From Endozoicomonadaceae bacterium (lineage in GTDB: Bacteria; Pseudomonadota; Gammaproteobacteria; Pseudomonadales; Endozoicomonadaceae), in the NCBI GenBank assembly GCA_023146365.1, contig JAGLCE010000013.1:1-21347 (forward strand): 21,347 nucleotides of DNA, given 5' to 3'. Below the pieces are notes generated by a model. The model ran no database searches. It saw only the letters and a program-made list of their open reading frames with translations, and was not told the origin of the DNA. The stretch's first letter is position 1; every line of letters starts with the position of its first letter. Both the position numbers and the translations under genes were made by a program. This document shows positions 16,209 to 21,347 of this stretch, in pieces.

Positions 16209-18869
16209 ATGCAGCGCGATATTGACCCCATTGAGACCCAAGAATGGCTAGACGCTCTCGAATCCGTACTTGAAACAGAAGGCGAAGATCGAGTGCATTT
16301 TCTGCTGACCCGTCTGGCCCAGCGCGCCAGCCGTAAGGGAGCACAGATTCCCTACGCCATCACGACCCCTTACCGCAACACTATTCCTTCCGCTAAAGAA
16401 GTCCGAATGCCCGGCGACCTCTTCATGGAGCGCAGAATCCGTTCCCTGGTTCGCTGGAACGCTCTGGCAATGGTGATGCGCGCCAGTCAACGTGGTGGTG
16501 ATCTAGGTGGTCACATCTCTTCCTTTGCGTCCAGCGCTACGCTGTACGATATCGGTTATAACTATTTCTTCCACGGCCCGGAAAATAGCCGAGAAGGCGA
16601 TCTGGTTTACTACCAGGGTCACGTATCGCCAGGTATCTATGCCCGAGCATTTATAGAAGGTCGCCTCTCTGAAGAACAGCTGGATAACTTTCGCTCTGAA
16701 GTGAGCGGCAAGGGACTACCCTCTTATCCGCACCCTTGGTTGATGCCTGATTTCTGGCAGTTTCCCACGGTGTCCATGGGGCTGGGACCGCTGCAAGCGA
16801 TCTATCAGGCGCACTTTATGAAGTACCTGATTAACCGCAACATGATGCAGGAGCAAAACCGTAAGATCTGGGCATTCCTGGGTGATGGCGAGACGGATGA
16901 GCCTGAGTCTCTAGGCGCTATCTCCTTAGCGGGTCGTGAGAAGCTGGACAACCTGATTTTTGTTGTTAACTGCAACCTGCAACGTTTGGATGGACCTGTG
17001 CGTGGTAACGGTAAGATTATCCAAGAGCTGGAAGGTGTCTTTCGCGGTGCTGGCTGGAACGTCATCAAGGTAGTCTGGGGTCGTCACTGGGATCCGCTAT
17101 TTGCCAATGACAAGCAGGGTGCGATGCAACAGGTCATGGATGAAGCCGTTGATGGCGACTACCAAAATTGCAAAGCGAAAGGTGGCGCCTGGACACGAGA
17201 GAACTTCTTTGCGCGTGATCCTGACGTTCTGAAACTGGTTGAGCATCTCTCAGATGACGACATCTGGCGTTTGAATCGTGGGGGACATGATCCATACAAA
17301 GTCTTCGCAGCGTATCATGCGGCGGTTAATCACACCGGGCAACCCACTGTCATTCTGGCTAAAACAGTGAAGGGTTATGGTACAGGAGCCAGTGCGGAAT
17401 CGGCGAACATCAGCCACTCGGTGAAGCATTTGCCTCTTGAGGATCTCAAGCATTTCCGTGATCGGTTCGACCTACCGATCAGAGATGAAGAGTTGGAGAG
17501 TGTCCCGTATTACAAGCCGGATCCGGACAGCCCAGAAATGATTTACATGCGTAAGCGTCGCGAGAAACTAGGGGGATTTATTCCCCAGCGTCGCATAAAA
17601 ACCGATGTCAAGCTGTCAATACCGACACTAAAAGCATTCGACGTCGTGACCAAGGGCAGTGGTGAGCGCGAGATCTCCACCACAATGACGCTGACCCGTA
17701 TTCTGGGCGTGCTGAGCAAAGATAAAAAGATCGGTAAGCATATTGTCCCGATTATACCTGACGAAGCCCGTACTTTTGGTATGGAAGGTATGTTCCGTCA
17801 GCTGGGTATCTACTCTGCGGAGGGTCAGAAGTATGAACCTCAGGATTCCGATCAGGTCATGTTCTACAAGGAGTCCAAGTCTGGTCAGATTCTGGAAGAG
17901 GGTATCAATGAAGCGGGCGCACACGCCGCCTGGATCGCTGCTGCGACCTCTTACAGTAACAACGATGTGCCAATGATTCCATTCTATGTGTTTTATTCCA
18001 TGTTCGGTTTTCAGCGTACCGGCGACTTGGCCTGGGCATCCGGTGACATACAAGCTCGTGGTTTTCTGGTGGGTGCGACTTCCGGTCGTACTACGCTGAA
18101 CGGTGAAGGCTTACAACATCAGGATGGTCACAGTCATATTCTGGCATCCACTATCCCAAACTGTGAGAGCTATGACCCCTCTTACAGCTATGAACTGGCT
18201 GTGATTATCCAGGATGGCCTGCGGCGTATGATTGAAAATCAGGAGAATATCTTCTATTACCTGACAACCATGAATGAAAACTACCTCCAACCGGCGATGC
18301 CTGAAGGTGAGGAAGTCATTGAAGGTATCCTCAAGGGGCTTTACTGTTTCGAAGAGAGCGTCAACAACGACCAATCCAAAGTTCAGCTGATGGGTTGTGG
18401 CTCTATTCTACAGGAAGTCCGTGCAGCCGCTGAGATCCTGCGTAATGACTTTGGAGTAGAATCGGATATCTGGAGTGCAACCAGCTTCAACACACTGCGT
18501 CGTGATGGTCTTGACGCAGCACGCTGGAACATGCTGAATCCGACATCTGAACAGCGTATTTCTTGGGTCGAGAAACATCTGTCGGGTCGTAAGGGACCGG
18601 TCATTGCTGCTACTGACTACATGAAGCTGTACGCTGACCAGATTCGCGACTTTGTGCCGAGTACGTTTATCGTTCTGGGTACGGATGGTTTTGGTCGCTC
18701 CGATACGCGTGAAAATTTGCGGAAATTCTTTGAAGTTGACCGTTACTACATCACGGTTGCAGCGCTGTCGGGCCTCTTGAAGGACGGTGAAATTGAAGCC
18801 AGTATCGTGATTGATGCCATGAAGCAGTTCGACATTGATCCAGAAAAGAACAATCCCCTGTATTGCTAA
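16209..18869 (+). CDS. aceE: Pyruvate dehydrogenase E1 component AceE (homodimeric type)
   Basis: The thiamine-diphosphate-dependent subunit that decarboxylates pyruvate and passes the acetyl group to the lipoyl arms of AceF. The 886-residue protein is very close to the 887 of the E. coli enzyme. The ThDP motif begins GDGETDEPES (from residue 225) and runs to VVNCNLQRLDGPVRGNGK. Other hallmarks are YYQGHVSPGIYARAF, the C-terminal VLGTDGFGRSDTRENLR and HQDGHSH. The ATG at 16209 is chosen because GGAG lies 7 nt upstream and the family starts MQRDIDPIET-like; the frame extends 18 codons further without support. aceF follows 69 bp downstream. No E3 (lpd) or pdhR gene is in the window. Confidence 0.98.
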   Translation: MQRDIDPIETQEWLDALESVLETEGEDRVHFLLTRLAQRASRKGAQIPYAITTPYRNTIPSAKEVRMPGDLFMERRIRSLVRWNALAMVMRASQRGGDLGGHISSFASSATLYDIGYNYFFHGPENSREGDLVYYQGHVSPGIYARAFIEGRLSEEQLDNFRSEVSGKGLPSYPHPWLMPDFWQFPTVSMGLGPLQAIYQAHFMKYLINRNMMQEQNRKIWAFLGDGETDEPESLGAISLAGREKLDNLIFVVNCNLQRLDGPVRGNGKIIQELEGVFRGAGWNVIKVVWGRHWDPLFANDKQGAMQQVMDEAVDGDYQNCKAKGGAWTRENFFARDPDVLKLVEHLSDDDIWRLNRGGHDPYKVFAAYHAAVNHTGQPTVILAKTVKGYGTGASAESANISHSVKHLPLEDLKHFRDRFDLPIRDEELESVPYYKPDPDSPEMIYMRKRREKLGGFIPQRRIKTDVKLSIPTLKAFDVVTKGSGEREISTTMTLTRILGVLSKDKKIGKHIVPIIPDEARTFGMEGMFRQLGIYSAEGQKYEPQDSDQVMFYKESKSGQILEEGINEAGAHAAWIAAATSYSNNDVPMIPFYVFYSMFGFQRTGDLAWASGDIQARGFLVGATSGRTTLNGEGLQHQDGHSHILASTIPNCESYDPSYSYELAVIIQDGLRRMIENQENIFYYLTTMNENYLQPAMPEGEEVIEGILKGLYCFEESVNNDQSKVQLMGCGSILQEVRAAAEILRNDFGVESDIWSATSFNTLRRDGLDAARWNMLNPTSEQRISWVEKHLSGRKGPVIAATDYMKLYADQIRDFVPSTFIVLGTDGFGRSDTRENLRKFFEVDRYYITVAALSGLLKDGEIEASIVIDAMKQFDIDPEKNNPLYC

Positions 18870-18884
18870 CGCTCTGTTATTCGA

Positions 18885-18913
18885 GGCGGCGGCAGAGAGA
18901 AAAAGCCGTCGCC
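18885..18913 (+). other. Stable G+C hairpin between aceE and aceF
   Basis: GGCGGCGGC pairs with GCCGTCGCC (nine pairs, one a G-T wobble) around an 11-nt purine loop. There is no following T-run, so it is not a full terminator. It sits between the aceE stop and the aceF ribosome site (AAGGTG) and may protect the aceE 3' end or tune aceE:aceF levels. Confidence 0.55.
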
Positions 18914-18938
18914 CGGCGAAAGATCCTAAGGTGAACGA

Positions 18939-20534
18939 ATGAGTAATGAAATCATCAAGGTACCGGACATCGGCAGCGGTGACGCAGAAGTCATTGAAGT
19001 GTGTGTCGGGGCAGGCGATCAGATTGAAACTGAAGATTCTCTGATTGTTCTTGAGTCTGACAAAGCGACCATGGAAATCCCTGCACCACGCAATGGTCGC
19101 GTGGTCGACGTATTGCTTAAGGTCGGTGATAAGGTCTCAGAAGGCGATGATCTTCTAACACTGGCCGTCGAAGAAGGTGCTGCTGAATCGGTTGCGTCTG
19201 AACCGGTTGCTGAACAGCCCGTTGCAGCACCTGAGCCAGAAGCTACGCAGGTAGCCACGGCAGCGAGCGTCATTCAGGAGGTGCGAGTCCCGGATATCGG
19301 TTCTGATAATGTGCCGGTGATCGAAGTATCCGTTAAGCCAGGTGACACGATCAGTCAAGAAGATACGCTGATCACACTGGAATCTGATAAGTCGATCATG
19401 GATGTGCCTTCACCGTTTAATGGTCTGATCACGGAAGTGAAAGTAAAGGAAGGCGACACACTCAGTCAAAATGACCTGATTGTGATAATGATCGCGGCAG
19501 CACCAGCGGCTGAACAGACGACAACATCGGCTCCACCCGCTACAGAACAACCTGCAACGCCTGCAACGCCTGCAACGATAGCGGCACAGCCTCAGAAAGC
19601 GATGGAATCTACCCTCGAACAGGAGCAGGCCAACAAACGTATTCACGCTGGACCGTCTGTGCGCAAGATTGCCCGTGAGTTTGGCGTTGACCTGTCACTG
19701 ATTCAGGGTAGTGGCCCCCATAGCCGAATTCTAAAGGAAGATGTTCAGACGTATGTGAAAACTAAATTGAGCGCGCCGACGTCTGCATCAAGTGGTTTAG
19801 GCATTCCTCAGATGCCTGCAGTAGACTTCAGCAAATGGGGCGACATCGAAGAGAAGCCACTGACCCGTCTGCGTCAAATTGCAGGGAAGAATTTCCAACG
19901 TAGCTGGCTGAATGTGCCACACGTGACCCAGTTTGATGAATCAGATATCACTGAACTAGAAACCTTTCGTAAGAGTCAGAAAACGGCAGCCATGGCGCGT
20001 GGAAGCAAGTTGACGCCACTGCCCTTCATGTTAAAAGCGTGTGCCTATGCGCTGAAGGAGATACCGCAATTATGCGCCTCCCTGTCTCCTGAAATGGATC
20101 GTATTATCTATAAGAAATACATCAACATCGGTATCGCGGTGGATACACCAGATGGTCTGCTGGTACCCGTCATCAAGCATGTCGACAAAAAAGGTTTGTG
20201 GGAGCTGGCAGACGAATGTGTGGCACTGGCTGGAAAGGCCAGAAACAAACAGCTCAAGCCAGATGAGATGCAGGGCGGCTGCTTTACTATCTCCAGCTTG
20301 GGGTCTGTTGGCGGCACGGCCTTTACGCCGATCGTCAATGCGCCGGAGGTTGCGATTTTGGGTATCTCCAAAGCTGAGATCAAGCCAAAATGGAACGGCG
20401 TGGAGTTTGAACCCCGTCTTATTTTACCGTTGTCCCTCTCTTATGATCACAGGGCAGTCAATGGCGCAGAGGCTGCTCGCTTCACTTCGTTTCTGAGTCA
20501 GCTGTTGTCTGATATCAGGCATATTCTGCTCTGA
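18939..20534 (+). CDS. aceF: Pyruvate dehydrogenase E2, dihydrolipoyllysine acetyltransferase AceF
   Basis: The core of the pyruvate dehydrogenase complex; it transfers acetyl from the lipoyl arm to CoA. The 531-residue protein shows two lipoyl domains, with lipoyl lysines Lys42 (LESDKATME) and Lys151 (LESDKSIMD), each followed by an Ala/Pro/Glu-rich linker. Next come the E1/E3-binding domain (about 235-273, HAGPSVRKIAREFGVDL and GSGPHSRILKEDV) and the catalytic domain from about 305 with SYDHRAVNGAEAARF (His504, Asn508). Asn where many E2s have Asp is normal for the Azotobacter/Pseudomonas type. The ATG at 18939 has AAGGTG upstream. Two lipoyl domains rather than the three of E. coli also fits a pseudomonad-type enzyme. 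Confidence 0.98.
   Translation: MSNEIIKVPDIGSGDAEVIEVCVGAGDQIETEDSLIVLESDKATMEIPAPRNGRVVDVLLKVGDKVSEGDDLLTLAVEEGAAESVASEPVAEQPVAAPEPEATQVATAASVIQEVRVPDIGSDNVPVIEVSVKPGDTISQEDTLITLESDKSIMDVPSPFNGLITEVKVKEGDTLSQNDLIVIMIAAAPAAEQTTTSAPPATEQPATPATPATIAAQPQKAMESTLEQEQANKRIHAGPSVRKIAREFGVDLSLIQGSGPHSRILKEDVQTYVKTKLSAPTSASSGLGIPQMPAVDFSKWGDIEEKPLTRLRQIAGKNFQRSWLNVPHVTQFDESDITELETFRKSQKTAAMARGSKLTPLPFMLKACAYALKEIPQLCASLSPEMDRIIYKKYINIGIAVDTPDGLLVPVIKHVDKKGLWELADECVALAGKARNKQLKPDEMQGGCFTISSLGSVGGTAFTPIVNAPEVAILGISKAEIKPKWNGVEFEPRLILPLSLSYDHRAVNGAEAARFTSFLSQLLSDIRHILL
19551..19577 (+). repeat. 9-bp triplicate repeat in the AceF linker
   Basis: Three identical copies of CCTGCAACG encode Pro-Ala-Thr three times (residues 205-213) in the flexible linker after the second lipoyl domain. 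Exact nucleotide identity suggests recent slippage; the repeat stays in frame when it varies by whole units. Confidence 0.85.
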
Positions 20535-20545
20535 TCAGCAGAATA
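20522..20545 (+). terminator. Inverted repeat across the aceF stop, possible terminator
   Basis: TATTCTGCT and AGCAGAATA form a perfect 9-bp stem with the 6-nt loop CTGATC, overlapping the aceF stop codon. No T-run follows, so it is not a classical intrinsic terminator. It may stabilise the 3' end or work with Rho. A second weaker pair, ACTCCAT (20545-20551) with ATGGAGT (20583-20589), lies just downstream and is preceded in its loop by six Ts. Confidence 0.4.
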
Positions 20546-20549
20546 CTCC

Positions 20550-20708
20550 ATGAAACATCTCAGCTATTCAGCGAGCATTTTTTATGGAGTGTCTGCCGTT
20601 GATGGCATGAAGCCCAATGGTAACGTTGCAGGCACGCAGGTTTCCAATGGTGAATGGTTCCCTGTTGATCAGCGTATTTATTGGAATCACATCCAAAATA
20701 TGACCTAG
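20550..20708 (+). pseudogene. Short frame, possibly a degraded DDE-transposase fragment
   Basis: A 52-codon frame starting at the ATG at 20550. Its C-terminal part reads GEWFPVDQRIYWNH, which resembles the [W/F]-x-[I/V]-D-x-R-I-Y block of some IS701/IS4-like transposases. There is no ribosome site, and the rest is not recognisable. It lies directly after aceF and just before an IS256-type scrap, which is why a mobile-element origin is favoured. Weak call. Confidence 0.3.
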
Positions 20709-20766
20709 ATTACGATTTATTGGGACAGGTATGACGGGTAGCGTTTTCCTCCCCCAAATGCTTACG

Positions 20767-20865
20767 CTATTTCGTCACGTCATCGACACGATCCACGCCA
20801 TCGAATCGCTGAACAACGTGATCCGCAAGCTGGTAAAGCGCCGTAAACTCTTGCTCCCGACTAAA
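20767..20865 (+). pseudogene. Fragment of an IS256/Mutator-type transposase
   Basis: About 33 residues (LFRHVIDTIHAIESLNNVIR and a following basic stretch) match the C-terminal IS256-family block normally read as xIRxxIYTTNAIESLNxxLRK. The rest of the transposase (about 400 residues in the family) is missing on both sides, so this is a non-functional relic. The open frame continues to 21000 without similarity I can recognise. Confidence 0.75.
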
Positions 20866-20883
20866 ATTCTCTTGCGAATTTTA
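20862..20883. repeat. A+T-rich perfect hairpin after the transposase relic
   Basis: TAAAATTC, loop TCTTGC, GAATTTTA: an 8-bp perfect inverted repeat at the point where IS256 similarity ends. Role unknown. Confidence 0.4.
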
Positions 20884-21105
20884 AAATGCAATACAAGGAA
20901 GGGATTGCCTTGTTGGAGTGTTGAATTTGTTGATCAACTTGGAAAGATGGTGGGTAGAGATTTGAGTTTTAACATGGTTGACAGGCCTAAAAAAGGGTAG
21001 CATCCTCCTTCTCAAGGGAATAATTAGCTCCTCTGACTTTGATTTGAAATCGTTTCTGTAAACGCATAATGGGTTAACCACTGGATATATATACAGTAGA
21101 GATAG
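20884..21105. other. Gene-free stretch between the IS relic and the inverted-repeat cluster
   Basis: No convincing gene on either strand. An 85-codon minus-strand frame (20881-21138) resembles nothing I know. A 10-bp palindrome GTTGATCAAC lies at 20929-20938. Confidence 0.4.
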
Positions 21106-21340
21106 TTCGTATAAGCAGCTTTGCAACACTTCTTGCAACCTATTGAATCTAATGGCAAAAACGGCTCATACTCCAATTAAGGTTTACTTATACGAAAAAT
21201 ATAGAAATCGTGAAAGACGTAGTAGGTGCTATGTGCATCATAGTTCTTAAATACGGCTGCAGGGCAGATGTGGCAAGCCATTGACCAGTGTTCGTATTTT
21301 CAACAGATAGCTGCTTATACGAAAGACGTACGTATAAGCA
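21106..21340. repeat. Cluster of four inverted copies of a CGTATAAG-core repeat
   Basis: Copy 1, TTCGTATAAGCAGCT (21106-21120), has a perfect 15-bp reverse complement as copy 3 (21309-21323). Copy 2, CTTATACGAA (21187-21196), is a 10-bp reverse complement of copy 1. Copy 4, CGTATAAGCA (21331-21340), faces copy 3 so that TGCTTATACG and CGTATAAGCA flank a 9-bp spacer. GAAAGACGTA also occurs twice (21212-21221 and 21321-21330). The layout fits a small MITE-like element or recombinase/transposase-binding arms. No gene lies inside, and the array may continue past the right edge. Confidence 0.65.
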
Positions 21341-21347
21341 ACTGTTA

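Noticed and set aside
20448..20480. Asn508 in place of the catalytic Asp of AceF as a possible inactivating change
   Set aside because: Asn at this position is the normal residue in Azotobacter/Pseudomonas-type E2p enzymes.
20881..21138. 85-codon minus-strand frame in the right flank
   Set aside because: No recognisable domain or ribosome site; crosses the repeat cluster and IS debris.
21106..21340. CRISPR array or loxP/dif site
   Set aside because: Repeats are few, short and in alternating orientation with unequal spacing, so not CRISPR; only 8 bp match a loxP arm, and the dif consensus is not matched.

Overview
The window looks like a chromosomal segment of a host-associated gammaproteobacterium. 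The core gene order glnE-ilvE-waaC-waaG-waaP-kinase-kinase-carbamoyltransferase, with aceE-aceF divergent from glnE, matches the LPS-core/pyruvate dehydrogenase locus of Pseudomonas. An A+T-rich gene for a eukaryote-like RAP-domain protein and IS debris at the edges suggest a symbiont or intracellular lineage, perhaps Oceanospirillales/Endozoicomonas-like. The taxonomic placement is inference.

Layout. (1) 1-3115: accessory, A+T-rich DNA with one large minus-strand gene for a 955-residue protein. It has a Ser/Asn-rich N-terminus, an alpha-helical middle and a C-terminal RAP domain. (2) 3378-4205: galU (UDP-glucose supply), followed by a probable terminator. (3) 4384-6114: an LPS-type O-carbamoyltransferase with its own probable promoter. 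(4) 6339-11611: a tight minus-strand operon waaC-waaG-waaP and two more sugar-kinase-like genes, with every junction overlapping. (5) 11782-15869: ilvE and glnE on the minus strand. (6) 16209-20534: aceE-aceF on the plus strand. (7) 20535-21347: no intact gene. It holds a transposase scrap of IS256/Mutator type, a possible second transposase scrap, and several inverted copies of a TTCGTATAAG-type repeat.

How the genes work together. WaaC adds the first heptose to Kdo2-lipid A. WaaG adds the first outer-core hexose, using UDP-sugar. WaaP and the neighbouring kinases decorate heptose with phosphate, and the carbamoyltransferase probably adds a carbamoyl group. GalU makes UDP-glucose for the outer core. 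The heptosyltransferase II gene waaF, which sits between ilvE and waaC in Pseudomonas, is absent here. IlvE, GlnE and AceEF are housekeeping enzymes of amino-acid, nitrogen and carbon metabolism.

The most unusual item is the RAP-domain protein. RAP is mainly known from organellar and apicomplexan RNA-binding proteins. This one also carries an internally duplicated short motif flanking its low-complexity region. The inverted-repeat cluster at the right edge is the second item to follow up.
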